Positions 51,519 to 61,306 of a stretch of DNA of 64,000 nucleotides are shown piece after piece. The notes beneath the pieces were generated by a model. That model did no database searches, had not been told where the DNA came from, and saw nothing but the letters and a program-made list of their open reading frames with translations. The translations under genes and the position numbers were made by a program. Every line of letters begins with the position of its first letter. Within the stretch, counting starts at the first letter, position 1. The stretch lies in NCBI RefSeq assembly GCF_020514115.1, contig NZ_VTKZ01000006.1, forward strand, positions 62,001 to 126,000, in the 5' to 3' direction. This DNA comes from Synechococcus sp. MU1642. Lineage in GTDB: Bacteria > Cyanobacteriota > Cyanobacteriia > PCC-6307 > Cyanobiaceae.

Positions 51519-51666
51519 GCGGATTCTCCTTGGATTGACAAAGCCGCTCAGACAGGAAAACCAGGGAGCGGATGGTGCCGTTAGTGACAGAAATCTAAAG
51601 GAGTTGTCGAGCAGCAGAGGTTCGGTCGGGTTGTGAATCCTGGCTTTGGTCAGGGTTTAGGAAGGC

Positions 51667-52959
51667 ATGACGTCTGTCAGGCAAGTGGTGATCAGTGCGT
51701 TTGCAGAGGAACTGATCGACGCGGTGGCGCAGGATCAGGCCGACTTGGCTGCAGCAAGGACGGCAGCGGTAGGGCAACGCTTGCAGCTCGTGTTGGAGGC
51801 CCTGGCGGCCGAGCGCGTTGGAACCCAGCACTTTGCGTCGCTCACTGGTTATGGCCACGGGGATCAGGGCCGTGAGGTGGTGGATCGGGTCTTTGCCCGG
51901 GTGCTTGGGGCTGAAGCCGCCGCGGTGCGCCTGCAATTTGTCAGCGGCACCCATGCCATCGCCGCAGCGCTGTTCGGGGTGTTGCGGCCCGGTGATCGTC
52001 TGCTCTCAATCACGGGCCGTCCCTACGACACCCTTGAGGAGGTGATCGGTCTGCGAGGCAAGGGCCAGGGATCCCTGGCGGAATTCGGGGTTGCCTACGA
52101 CGAAATTGATCTGCAGCCGGATGGGGCGGTCGATCAGGCGGCGTTGAGACAAGCCCTGGAGCAGCCCTGTCGGATGGTGCTGATCCAGCGCAGCTGTGGC
52201 TACAGCTGGCGTCCGTCGGTCACGGTTGAGCAGATCGCCGGGTTGTGTGAGCGCATCCATGCCTGCCAGCCCGAATGCGTTGTCTTTGTTGACAACTGCT
52301 ATGGCGAGTTGGTGCAGGAGCAGGAGCCAACGGCGGTTGGTGCGGATCTGATCGCTGGATCGTTGATCAAGAACCTCGGCGGCACCATCGCCCCGACTGG
52401 CGGCTACATCGCAGGACGGGCCGATCTGGTGGAGCAGTCTTGCTGCCGGCTGACGGCGCCGGGGATCGGCAGTGAGGGCGGCACGGGATTTGACCTTCAG
52501 CGGCTGGTGCTGCAGGGGCTGTTCCTGGCGCCGCAGATGGTGTCGGAGGCCTTGATTGGCGCGGATCTGGTGGCGGGCGTGTTTGAGCGGTTGGGCTTCT
52601 CCGTGAACCCGCTGCCAGGTGCGGTCCGCAGCGATTTGATCCAGGCGGTGCGGCTGGGCAGTCCGGACGCTCTCAAAGTCGTGTGCCGTGCCTTCCAGGC
52701 GATGTCGCCGATCGGGGCCTACCTCGATCCTGTGCCTGCCTCGATGCCGGGCTATGCCTCTGATCTGGTGATGGCTGGTGGAACCTTTATCGACGGCTCC
52801 ACCAGTGAATTTTCGGCTGATGCGCCGCTGCGGGAACCTTTCAACCTTTATGTGCAGGGCGGCACCCATCGCGCCCATATCCGCTTGGCCCTGTCCCGTG
52901 CGTTGTGTGACCTCAATGCGGCAGGACTGATCAATCTCCCGCAGACTGGGATCACCTGA
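51667..52959 (+). CDS. PLP-dependent methionine gamma-lyase/aluminum-resistance family protein
   Basis: The 430-residue protein is a fold-type I PLP enzyme: FVSGTHAIAAALFGVLRPGD binds the cofactor phosphate, VVFVDNCYGELVQEQEP holds the ring-stacking Asp, and GSLIKNLGGTIAPTGGYIAG contains the PLP Lys. This combination and C-terminal QGGTHRAHIRLAL match proteins labelled methionine gamma-lyase family or aluminium resistance. The true substrate is not known. gcvH follows 10 bases after its stop. Confidence 0.85.
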   Translation: MTSVRQVVISAFAEELIDAVAQDQADLAAARTAAVGQRLQLVLEALAAERVGTQHFASLTGYGHGDQGREVVDRVFARVLGAEAAAVRLQFVSGTHAIAAALFGVLRPGDRLLSITGRPYDTLEEVIGLRGKGQGSLAEFGVAYDEIDLQPDGAVDQAALRQALEQPCRMVLIQRSCGYSWRPSVTVEQIAGLCERIHACQPECVVFVDNCYGELVQEQEPTAVGADLIAGSLIKNLGGTIAPTGGYIAGRADLVEQSCCRLTAPGIGSEGGTGFDLQRLVLQGLFLAPQMVSEALIGADLVAGVFERLGFSVNPLPGAVRSDLIQAVRLGSPDALKVVCRAFQAMSPIGAYLDPVPASMPGYASDLVMAGGTFIDGSTSEFSADAPLREPFNLYVQGGTHRAHIRLALSRALCDLNAAGLINLPQTGIT

Positions 52960-52969
52960 AACTGCGTCG

Positions 52970-53359
52970 ATGGCGTTCGCGTTCCCCGACTCTTTTCGCT
53001 TCGCCGACAGCCACGAGTACGCCAATGCCGACGGTGAGCTGGTGCGGGTGGGCATCAGTGCATTCGCTGTTGATCAGCTGGGCGACATCGTTTTTGTGGA
53101 CCTCCCGGATGTAGGCGCCAATCTGGCGAAGGGCACCAGCTTTGGATCGGTGGAGTCGGTGAAGGCTGTGGAAGACATGTATGCACCGATTGCCGGTGAG
53201 GTTGTGCAACGCAATGAAGCGGTGCTGGCTAGTCCTGAGGAACTGCAGAACGACCCCCACGGCGAGGGGTGGTTGCTGGTGCTGCGTCCGGCGGATCCCT
53301 CTGAGCTCGACACCTTGATGACCGCCGACGCCTATAGCGCCAAGGTCAACGCCGGCTGA
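52970..53359 (+). CDS. gcvH: Glycine cleavage system H protein
   Basis: The 129-residue lipoyl carrier has the lipoylation Lys in [20 protein letters not shown] and the N-terminal [20 protein letters not shown]. It shuttles the aminomethyl group between GcvP and GcvT. Followed by gcvP after 55 bases; gcvT is elsewhere in this window on the other strand. Confidence 0.96.
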   Translation: MAFAFPDSFRFADSHEYANADGELVRVGISAFAVDQLGDIVFVDLPDVGANLAKGTSFGSVESVKAVEDMYAPIAGEVVQRNEAVLASPEELQNDPHGEGWLLVLRPADPSELDTLMTADAYSAKVNAG

Positions 53360-53414
53360 CATCAGCGCCGGAACGTCGCTTCTACGATCACCGCGTGGGC
53401 TGCTGCATTCGACG

Positions 53415-56285
53415 TTGATTTCTCCTTTTTCGCAGCGGCACATCGGCCCGAGCGAGGCTGAACAATTCCGCATGCTGAATGCCCTCGGCTACAGCGATCT
53501 AAAGGAGTTCGTCGCTGATGTCGTGCCCGCCGAAATCCTCGACCCAGCACCGCCGGTCGAGGCGTTGCCGGGGGGCTGTGGGGAGGCGGAGGCCCTGCAG
53601 CAGCTCAAGCAGCTGAGCGAGACCAACACGCTGCGCCGCTCTTTGATCGGGCTGGGTTACTACGGCACGGCAACCCCCGCCCTGATCCAGCGCCACGTTT
53701 TTGAAAATCCGGCCTGGTATACCGCCTACACCCCGTACCAGGCGGAAATCGCCCAGGGGCGTCTGGAGGCCCTGCTCAATTTTCAAACCTTGATCAGTGA
53801 GCTCACGGGCTTGCCGATCGCAAACGCGTCGCTGCTGGATGAAGCCACCGCAGCTGCGGAGGCTATGAGCCTCAGCTTCGGGGTGTGTAGTCGCCCTGAG
53901 GCGACCCGGTTTTTGGTGGATGCCAACGTGCTGCCGCAAACCTGGGCAGTGCTGCAGACCCGCGCCGAACCCCTTGGCATCAGCCTTGAGCGGATCGACC
54001 CGGCTACGGCCCCGATTGATGCGTCCGTGTTCGGAGTGCTGTTGCAGTTGCCCGGAGCCGATGGACGCCTCTGGGATCCATCCGCCGTGATCGACGCGGC
54101 CCATGCCGCCGGTGCCTTGGCCACCGTGGCCATCGATCCCTTGGCGCAGACCCTGATGGCGCCCGTGGGATCCCTGGGGGCTGACATTGCCGTGGGCAGC
54201 GCCCAACGCCTTGGGGTGCCGATGGGTTTCGGTGGCCCCCATGCCGCCTTCTTCGCCACTGTTGAGGCCTACAAGCGCCAGATTCCCGGCCGTTTGGTGG
54301 GGCAATCCAAGGATGCAGAAGGCTGCTCGGCCTTGCGTTTGGCGCTGCAAACCCGCGAACAGCACATCCGCCGCGACAAGGCCACCAGCAACATCTGCAC
54401 GGCCCAGGTGCTGCTCGCCGTGATGGCCTCGTTTTATGCCGTGCATCACGGGCCCGACGGTTTGCAGGCCATAGCCCAGCGCATTGTTGGTCTGCGCTGC
54501 CAGTTGGAGCAGGGCCTGCGAGTCCTTGGCTATCCGCTGGAGGTCGCCGATCGCTTCGATACCATCACCGTGCACTGTGCGTCTGCACCGGCTGTGCACC
54601 GCGCTGCAGCAGCGGCAGGTTTCAATCTGCGGGTTCTGCCCGATGGCGCAGCGCCGGCGGATGCCACCGGATTCGGCATCAGCCTGGATGAGCTCTCGGA
54701 TCAACGGGAGCTGCAAGCCCTCCTCGCACTGCTGGCTGAGGCCTGCGGCCAGGCGTTGCCGGAGCTTGTGGCTGAACAGCCCCCGGCCCTCTCCCTGCCG
54801 TCACGCAGCCAACCCTGGCTGAGTCAGCCGGTCTTTCACCAGTACCGCAGCGAATCAGAGCTGATGCGCTATATCCAGCGGTTGGTGAGCCGTGATCTGT
54901 CGTTGGTGCACGGGATGATCCCGTTGGGCAGCTGCACCATGAAGCTCAATGCCGCCGCTGAGCTGCAGCCTGTGAGCTGGCCTGCGTTTGCGGCGTTGCA
55001 TCCCTTTGCTCCAGTCGATCAGGCCCACGGCTATCGCCGTCTGGCTGATGATCTGGAGCAATGGCTGGCTGCCCTGACGGGCTTTGCTGCCGTGTCGTTG
55101 CAGCCCAATGCCGGTTCCCAGGGGGAATATGCGGGGCTGCTGGTGATTCGCGCCTGGCATCGCTCTCGCGGTGAGGCCCATCGCGACATCTGTCTGATCC
55201 CCACCAGCGCCCATGGCACCAACCCTGCCAGTGCCGTGATGGCCGGCCTCAAGGTGGTGGCCGTGGCCTGCGATGGCGAGGGCAACATCGATCAACAGGA
55301 TCTGGCGGTCAAGGCTGCCCAGCATGCCGATCGGCTGGCGGCGCTCATGGTCACCTACCCCTCCACCCACGGCGTGTTCGAGACCGGCATCCGTGAGATC
55401 TGCTCGGTGGTGCATCAGCACGGCGGCCAGGTGTACCTCGATGGGGCCAACCTCAATGCCCAGGTGGGGCTGTGCCGTCCCGGTGCTTTCGGTGCCGATG
55501 TCTGCCACCTCAACCTGCACAAGACCTTCTGTATTCCCCATGGGGGTGGTGGTCCTGGAGTGGGGCCGATTGGTGTGGCGGCGCATCTGGCGCCCTTTCG
55601 GCCGGGGCATCCCTTGCAGGCTGGCGCCTCATCGGCCATCGGTCCTGTGTCCGCAGCAGCGCTCGGCAGCGCCAGCATCCTGCCGATCAGCTGGATGTAC
55701 CTCCGGATGATGGGGGCGGAGGCCCTGCGGCAGGCCAGTGCCGTGGCGCTGTTGTCGGCCAACTACCTCGCCCATCGGCTCGACGCTTCGTACCCCGTGC
55801 TGTTTCGAGGCAGCACGGGGCGGGTGGCCCATGAATGCATCCTTGACTTGCGCCCGCTCAAACGCGATGCGGGGATCGATGTGGATGACATCGCCAAGCG
55901 TTTGATGGACTACGGCTTCCATGCGCCCACCGTCAGCTGGCCGGTGGCAGGGACGGTGATGGTGGAGCCCACCGAAAGCGAAAGCCTGGCAGAGCTGGAT
56001 CGTTTTGCCGATGCCCTGGTGGCGATCCGCGAGGAGATTCGCGCCATTGAAACCGGCTCCAGCGATCCTGCGAACAACCCGCTCAAGCGTGCTCCGCACA
56101 CCCTGGCTGCCGTCACAGCGGATAACTGGGACCGTCCCTATAGCCGTCAGCAGGCTGCTTTCCCGATGGAGGGGCAGCAGGAGAGCAAGGTCTGGCCGGC
56201 CGTGGCTCGGATTGACAACGCCTTTGGTGATCGCAACCTGGTATGCACCTGTCCTTCGGTAGAAGCGGTGGCTGTGACGGCCTGA
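53415..56285 (+). CDS. gcvP: Glycine dehydrogenase (decarboxylating) GcvP
   Basis: GcvP decarboxylates glycine and passes the aminomethyl group to GcvH, central to photorespiration. The 956-residue protein is the fused dimeric form (GcvPA plus GcvPB) with [20 protein letters not shown] at the start and the PLP Lys in [20 protein letters not shown]. The start is a TTG (53415), which is the only candidate near the conserved N-terminus. Confidence 0.96.
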   Translation: MISPFSQRHIGPSEAEQFRMLNALGYSDLKEFVADVVPAEILDPAPPVEALPGGCGEAEALQQLKQLSETNTLRRSLIGLGYYGTATPALIQRHVFENPAWYTAYTPYQAEIAQGRLEALLNFQTLISELTGLPIANASLLDEATAAAEAMSLSFGVCSRPEATRFLVDANVLPQTWAVLQTRAEPLGISLERIDPATAPIDASVFGVLLQLPGADGRLWDPSAVIDAAHAAGALATVAIDPLAQTLMAPVGSLGADIAVGSAQRLGVPMGFGGPHAAFFATVEAYKRQIPGRLVGQSKDAEGCSALRLALQTREQHIRRDKATSNICTAQVLLAVMASFYAVHHGPDGLQAIAQRIVGLRCQLEQGLRVLGYPLEVADRFDTITVHCASAPAVHRAAAAAGFNLRVLPDGAAPADATGFGISLDELSDQRELQALLALLAEACGQALPELVAEQPPALSLPSRSQPWLSQPVFHQYRSESELMRYIQRLVSRDLSLVHGMIPLGSCTMKLNAAAELQPVSWPAFAALHPFAPVDQAHGYRRLADDLEQWLAALTGFAAVSLQPNAGSQGEYAGLLVIRAWHRSRGEAHRDICLIPTSAHGTNPASAVMAGLKVVAVACDGEGNIDQQDLAVKAAQHADRLAALMVTYPSTHGVFETGIREICSVVHQHGGQVYLDGANLNAQVGLCRPGAFGADVCHLNLHKTFCIPHGGGGPGVGPIGVAAHLAPFRPGHPLQAGASSAIGPVSAAALGSASILPISWMYLRMMGAEALRQASAVALLSANYLAHRLDASYPVLFRGSTGRVAHECILDLRPLKRDAGIDVDDIAKRLMDYGFHAPTVSWPVAGTVMVEPTESESLAELDRFADALVAIREEIRAIETGSSDPANNPLKRAPHTLAAVTADNWDRPYSRQQAAFPMEGQQESKVWPAVARIDNAFGDRNLVCTCPSVEAVAVTA

Positions 56286-56414
56286 AGCACTGGTGCAAGG
56301 GGTTCAGAGCGTGTAAATTTTCACTGAAAACGGAAAAATTGGTTTGATTCCTTTCATCGCCCTTGCGAGTTCGGTCAAACTGTTCGACAACTGATTCGTC
56401 TGTCGGGGGACACC

Positions 56415-56669
56415 ATGGATCGGGACAACAACAAGAAATCTGCGCTCAGCAGCATTGAAGGGCCTGCCCTTCCTCAACTTCCGGAAGGTCTGGAATCAGC
56501 CTTTAATCGCGGCCACACCTTGTCGATTGAAGGAACCAATGTGGTTCGGGTTCCATTCGGTACCCGCCGTTCCCGTCGCAGCCGCCCTGAGAGGCCCGAT
56601 CACTGGGCCACCTTGGTGATTCCTTTTCAACCGGTTGGCGATCCCACCCCACCACCGGCGGCGGCCTGA
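56415..56669 (+). CDS. Small hypothetical protein, 84 residues
   Basis: The product starts MDRDNNKKSALSSIEGPALP and has a basic cluster (RRSRRSRPERPDHWATLVIP) and a Pro/Ala-rich end. No domain is recognised. Its 129-base leader after gcvP can fold into an outer stem GCAAGGG/CCCTTGC (56295-56301 with 56360-56366) around an inner A/T stem, which may affect expression. Confidence 0.55.
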   Translation: MDRDNNKKSALSSIEGPALPQLPEGLESAFNRGHTLSIEGTNVVRVPFGTRRSRRSRPERPDHWATLVIPFQPVGDPTPPPAAA

Positions 56670-56671
56670 GT

Positions 56672-56878
56672 TCAGGCCACGCCGATTTCAGATTTTTCCT
56701 GGGCAAGACGCCAGTCAAGAAGTGCTTTGACGTCAGCCAGTGAGCAAGTTGGTGTGCGGAATGGCAGCAATCTCATCGGGCTGCGTTCTGGCCGCACCAG
56801 CCAGCTCCGGTTGGTTTGAGGCATCAAAAGGAACCCGCGGTATCGAACCGAGGCCTCTTGGCCGTTGATGAATCCCAT
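56672..56878 (-). CDS. Small hypothetical protein, 68 residues
   Basis: The product starts MGFINGQEASVRYRGFLLMP and continues QTNRSWLVRPERSPMRLLPF, then a helical RTPTCSLADVKALLDWRLAQ. A beta-rich half followed by a helix is apparent. Similar small proteins occur across picocyanobacteria in my memory, but no function is known. Convergent with the gene at 56415. Confidence 0.6.
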   Translation of the reverse strand: MGFINGQEASVRYRGFLLMPQTNRSWLVRPERSPMRLLPFRTPTCSLADVKALLDWRLAQEKSEIGVA

Positions 56879-56978
56879 CGCTCTAGGGATTATTTGTAAG
56901 TGACTCAGCTATTTCAGGGCACAAGCTCTGGTGTCTCGCGCTTGCACCAGATCTTTTCCGGATTGCTTCACGCCAGGG

Positions 56979-57494
56979 TCAGAGCTCGAGCAGTGACATC
57001 TGCAGCAGCCGCTGCACCAGGTCGTTGATGCTGTCGTCCTGCGCTGGTTTGGCGTGGTTGCTCAGCAGCTGACGCCCCACCACCTGAGCCCCGAGGTGGC
57101 TGAGCTGGATTCGGAGCGATACCAGCAGTTCCATGCCGCCACCGCCGGAGAAGGTGGCCATGGCAATTGCCCGCCCATTGAACAAGGATCGGAAGTCGTC
57201 GTCCGTCACCGAGAGCCATGCAATGGCATTGGTGAGCGACGGTGGAATCGAGCCGTTGTACTCCGGCGCGCAGATCACCCAGCGTGGTGTTTGGTGCAGC
57301 TGGTCGTGCAGGGTCGCCAGGTCAGGACCTGGGCCTGCTGCCTTCACGCGCGGCGTGAACAAAGGCAGGTTGAGCTCTGTGAGGTCGATCAGTTCGGCGC
57401 TGGCGTTCTGGGCCGCTGCGGCCTGCACGAAGCGTTCCGCCAGCTTGAGGTTCTCGCCATTGCTCGCTGTCAGAACGATGAGATCAGAGGGCAT
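56979..57494 (-). CDS. NAD(P)H-dependent FMN reductase family protein
   Basis: The 171-residue flavodoxin-fold protein (IVLTASNGENLKLAERF at the phosphate-binding loop, CAPEYNGSIPPSLTNAIAWL) matches NADPH-dependent FMN reductase/quinone reductase proteins. It could supply electrons to the neighbouring flavodiiron or rubrerythrin proteins (inference). It is encoded on the same strand as rubrerythrin, 75 bases away. Confidence 0.85.
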   Translation of the reverse strand: MPSDLIVLTASNGENLKLAERFVQAAAAQNASAELIDLTELNLPLFTPRVKAAGPGPDLATLHDQLHQTPRWVICAPEYNGSIPPSLTNAIAWLSVTDDDFRSLFNGRAIAMATFSGGGGMELLVSLRIQLSHLGAQVVGRQLLSNHAKPAQDDSINDLVQRLLQMSLLEL

Positions 57495-57569
57495 GGAGAA
57501 GAAGGCTCTTGATGGAATCGTGCAAGGCCTCGTCTGTTTTCACAACGAGACCTGCCAGCTGCCAGGGCG

Positions 57570-58283
57570 TCAGGCCGCTTTTAACTCGGCTTTGAGGTCA
57601 CCGCAGATCGGGCACTGCCAATCGTCGGGAATGGCCTTGAAGGGGGTGCCCGCGGCGATGGTGGAATCCTGATCCCCCTCGGTGGGTTCGTAAATCATCG
57701 AGCACACCTTGCAGATCCACTTGCCCGGGATTGGTTGGTCGGCCTGGCCTGCGGTGTCCTTGCCTTGCAGGGCCTTAAGGGCAACGCAATAGGTTTCGGC
57801 GTGATGCTGCTCGATTGGGGTCAGCCGGCCGAAGTTCTTGGCGGCGGTGCGGAATTGGCCGGCATGCTCTTTGGACTCGCTGCTTTGCTCGGCGAATTCC
57901 GCTTCGGCTCCGCTGTCCCGGTCTTGCCGGGCCTGGGCGGCGAACTCCGGATACATCGTTGTGTACTCATAGGTTGCGCCCTCAATGGCGAGTTTCAGGC
58001 AGCGGATCAGGATGGACTGCTTCTCCTCGTCGCTGAGCTGCTCGGGATGGCTCACCACCAACTCAGGGTGCAGCAGACGGAAGTGGGCAAAGGCGTGTTC
58101 CGTTTCCTGCGCTGCGGTGTCACGAAATCACTTGGCCAGGTCTTTATGGCCGAGTTGTTTGGCCACCTCTGAAAAGAACAGGTATTTGCGGTTGGCCATG
58201 CTCTCGCCACCGAAAGCAGCCTCGAGGTTGGCGTGGATGGAAGGCTTGGAAATGTCCATCGACGGCACTAGGGATCGTTCCAT
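57570..58283 (-). pseudogene. Rubrerythrin, interrupted by an in-frame TGA
   Basis: Rubrerythrin is a diiron peroxidase with a rubredoxin domain. The frame from the ATG at 58283 reads MERSLVPSMDISKPSIHANL and on to VAKQLGHKDLAK, then a TGA at 58128-58130. It continues in the same frame with FRDTAAQETEHAFAHFRLLH to a rubredoxin domain (CKVCSMIYEP and CPICGD). Relatives have Leu-like residues at this position in LAK-x-FRDTA. The downstream part from about 58061 could still be made on its own start (163 residues), lacking the first helix. Confidence 0.85.
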
Positions 58284-58355
58284 CAGCCTGGCCCTAACTA
58301 AATAGTGGGCATGAGTTAGTCGAGGGGTTTGGGTTGCCAGCTCCAGGGTGCTAGC

Positions 58356-60158
58356 TCAGTAGTTGGCGCCGCTGCGGCGTTGGTGCACTGCGGTGCTGCC
58401 CTCTGCATCCAGCACGCCGCCGTGATCCACTTCGGCGTAGATCAGCCAGTGGTCGCCGCATTCCATCCGCTGGCTCACCTTCCCGTCCAGCCAGGCCAGG
58501 GCACCCGGCAGCAATGGCTGTTCGGAAGGGCTGCTCTCCAGCTCAAGGCCTTCAAAGCGATCGGCACCGGGTTCGAACGGTTGCAGGAACTGCTTCATCA
58601 GGGCGGTTTCGCGCCCTTCGGCCAGCACGTTCAAGGCGAAGCGATCGCCCTTGTGCAGCAGTGCTTCCACGGCACGGTCCTTGGCGACGGCCACGGTGAT
58701 GCCGGGGGGATTGAAGCTGGCTTGGCTCACCCAGCTGGCCACCATGGCCCCGCTCAGATCGGCTTTGCGTGTGGTGAGCACGCAGAGGGAGCCGATCACG
58801 CGGCCCAGCGCTAGCACCGCTGGATCGCTGCGGCTTTCGCTCAAGCCCCCCGCACTGCGCCGTTGCGCCCGTCTCTGGCTTTGCAGCAGCTGGCGGGCGA
58901 AACGGGTACCGGTTTCCTCCAGCTCCTTCACCCGGGCAACATCCGGACTGAACTTCACCCGGATCGGCTTGAAGCCAAAGCTGAAGCCGCCATCCCGCAG
59001 CTTCGTTTCCAGCAGATCCACCGCCTCGCCGCTCCAGCCGAAGCTGCCGAAAACCCCCACGGGCTTGCTGCGATCTCCTTCCGCCAATAGCGTGCCCAGG
59101 GCCGAGACGATCGGTGTGGGGGCATGGCCCCCCAGGGTTGGTGAGCCGATCAAGAAGGCGTCGGCCTGTTGGATCGTGCTCACCAGTTCATCGGCGGGCG
59201 TGAATTCGCAGTTCAAGCTGCTCACCCGGATGCCGGTTCGGCTGACCCCGCGGGCCAGGGCATCGGCAATGGCTGCGGTGTTGCCGTAGGCGCTGGCGAA
59301 CAGCAGGGCCACCGTCAGGCTGGCGTTCTGCTGGCCTTCGCCCCAGCGGCGGTAGTCATTCAGCAGGCTGCGCCAACTGGCTTCGATCGCCGGCCCATGG
59401 CCCGGTGCGATGGTACGAATGTCGAGCTCTTCGAGCCGTTCCACCAGGGCATCTACCTGACGGGCCATGGGGGCCATCAGACAGTCATAGAAGTGACGGC
59501 GCTCTTCTTCGGTGCTGCTGCGGTTGCTTTCGGCCCAGCTGTCCGTGCAGAGGTGAGCACTGAAGAACTTGTCGCTTATCAGCAGGCCCAGGCTTTCCTC
59601 GAAGGCCAGCAATCCGCCTGGCCAGCGAGGAGTTGGGGCCGGCAGCAGTATCAAACTGTGCTGATGGCTGAGGGGAAGTGTTTGCTCCTGGCGGATGACC
59701 CTAAGGGGTGGCAGATCTGGTAGCGGTGATTGTTCGCTCGTTTCGCCGGGAGGGGCGGGCTTGCGTTGGCTCCACAGCTCCTCGATCAACTTGGCGCCGG
59801 GGTTGGAGACGATCAGTTCCAGGCCGGCATAGGCCTTCGCTAGATCCCGCAGCAGGGCAACGCGGTTGGGGTTGACATGGCCCACCACCACCAGCAGCGG
59901 TGCGTCGCTGCTGGGCAGGGCTTCGGCAAGCACCGGCAGAAAGGCTGCGCTGTAGGCCACCCCCGGGGGGTGGACCAGCACAGCAGGGGCGCCATCTCCG
60001 GCCTCGAACAACACACTGTTGGCGGTGCTGCCCCTCTCCAGGGCGTACTCCAGTTCGAAGCGGTGCCTTTGAGGGCTCAGACCCCGCAGACCAACGACCC
60101 CATCGTCGATCGGCAGCTGGATCGTGCGACGCGTGGTTGCGGTGCTGGTCACGCTCAT
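58356..60158 (-). CDS. flv1: Flavodiiron protein, Flv1-type
   Basis: Flv1 with Flv3 forms a heterodimer that reduces O2 to water at photosystem I. The 600-residue protein has a lactamase-like domain, a flavodoxin domain (LLFASAYGNTAAIADALARG) and a C-terminal flavin-reductase domain (AMVASWVSQASFNPPGITVA). Where Flv3 has HTEPDHS, this protein has VVGHVNPNRVALL, so the diiron ligands are not canonical, as known for Flv1/Flv2-class proteins. It lies downstream of flv3, with a decayed gene between. Confidence 0.9.
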   Translation of the reverse strand: MSVTSTATTRRTIQLPIDDGVVGLRGLSPQRHRFELEYALERGSTANSVLFEAGDGAPAVLVHPPGVAYSAAFLPVLAEALPSSDAPLLVVVGHVNPNRVALLRDLAKAYAGLELIVSNPGAKLIEELWSQRKPAPPGETSEQSPLPDLPPLRVIRQEQTLPLSHQHSLILLPAPTPRWPGGLLAFEESLGLLISDKFFSAHLCTDSWAESNRSSTEEERRHFYDCLMAPMARQVDALVERLEELDIRTIAPGHGPAIEASWRSLLNDYRRWGEGQQNASLTVALLFASAYGNTAAIADALARGVSRTGIRVSSLNCEFTPADELVSTIQQADAFLIGSPTLGGHAPTPIVSALGTLLAEGDRSKPVGVFGSFGWSGEAVDLLETKLRDGGFSFGFKPIRVKFSPDVARVKELEETGTRFARQLLQSQRRAQRRSAGGLSESRSDPAVLALGRVIGSLCVLTTRKADLSGAMVASWVSQASFNPPGITVAVAKDRAVEALLHKGDRFALNVLAEGRETALMKQFLQPFEPGADRFEGLELESSPSEQPLLPGALAWLDGKVSQRMECGDHWLIYAEVDHGGVLDAEGSTAVHQRRSGANY

Positions 60159-60208
60159 CTTCGAAGCCAGTTGAATTTAGGCGCGTTGTTGATGGGAGCA
60201 GAAGGGCT

Positions 60209-61306
60209 GTGGCGCAGAGCGCTGTTGTTCTTTCCTCCCAGCTGATCACCACAATTTCGGCACTGGCCTGTCTGCGCTGGAGAGAGATCCGGGGCACCCG
60301 GCTCGAGGTCGTATCGTGCTGTCGCGATGACCTCAGCCCTTCAGCCAAGGGCTTCAAGCCGTTTCTGTAGGACCTTGCGGCCCAGGATGGGCATGACTGT
60401 CGGGTCATCCTGGCGATAGTGCGTTGATCGAGCCGGAGCCCAGGGCCTGCAGCCTGCTGATGCTGCCGCGCTTGGACGATCGCGAAGGCCATCAGATGCT
60501 GCGCGCTTATCTGGCCTCAGAGGTGGTGGAGCTGGGGGAATCGATTGGGGTGGAAACACGTCTGTATTCAGAGCACAAGCCCAGCGCAATCGGATCAGGG
60601 CGCTCGAGTTGGTGCTTCGTTACCAAGCCATGGCTTCAGTCCATTTGGATCCGCTGGTGCCGTTTGATCGTCCGGTGGAGCCGTTGGGGCTTCAGGAATT
60701 GCTCGAAATCTGCGCCAGTTTCCGGAGGGCTGTCGTCGATGCCGAAGCGACCTTCGGGCCGCAGACAGGGAGCGCTGCTCTGCTTGCACTATTTGAGAGT
60801 GCCCCAATGGCACATGCGCTGGCGGCTCTTGGGTCGATCGTTTGGCTGGCGCCCGGTGCCAGAGATCGAGAACCGGACCTATTTCAAGAGCGCTATCTGT
60901 GCTGCGTTACGACCTTTGCCCGTCAATGCGCCGTTGTGGGTCCAAGCCCATCCCAAGAGCGAAACACCGTGGCTTGAACGAACGGCTGTTGGCTTCGCTG
61001 CGGCCAGGCAGATCCTGGGAGCTGCTCCCCGCTGATGAACTCTTGGAGGTGCGGTTGTTGCATGGATGGTCTGATGAAGTGATCGGGCGTTGGAACGTGC
61101 TGGGTTTCGGCGCCAATCTCTTGGCTGCAGCGGTGTTCCTCTCGCCCAATCACCGTGGGGTTGGTCTTTGCCAGCCGGCGGGACAGGGTTGGTGGCGCCG
61201 CTGCATAGATCCTTGGCTCAACCGCCGTGAATGGCAGAGGAGCCAGCACGTGGGCCCTTTGCTGATGAACCTGTTGGATGCTTTGGACCAGTTGCAGGCT
61301 CAGTAG
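60209..61306 (+). pseudogene. Decayed gene between flv1 and flv3 with a stop and several frameshifts
   Basis: Protein-like sequence runs along the plus strand but jumps frames. A GTG at 60209 starts MAQSAVVLSSQLITTISALA, with an in-frame TAG at 60368-60370. Frame 1 gives SLLMLPRLDDREGHQML (from 60424). Frame 0 gives LELVLRYQAMASVHLDPLVP. Frame 1 again gives FGWRPVPEIENRTYFKSAIC. Frame 2 gives LLPADELLEVRLLHGWSDEV to the TAG at 61306. At least three shifts and one stop indicate a gene of about 360 codons that has decayed. I recognise no family. Confidence 0.65.

Noticed and set aside
58128-58130. TGA in rubrerythrin as a selenocysteine codon
   Set aside because: Relatives have a Leu-like residue here, not Cys, and I know of no selenocysteine machinery in marine Synechococcus; a nonsense mutation is simpler.
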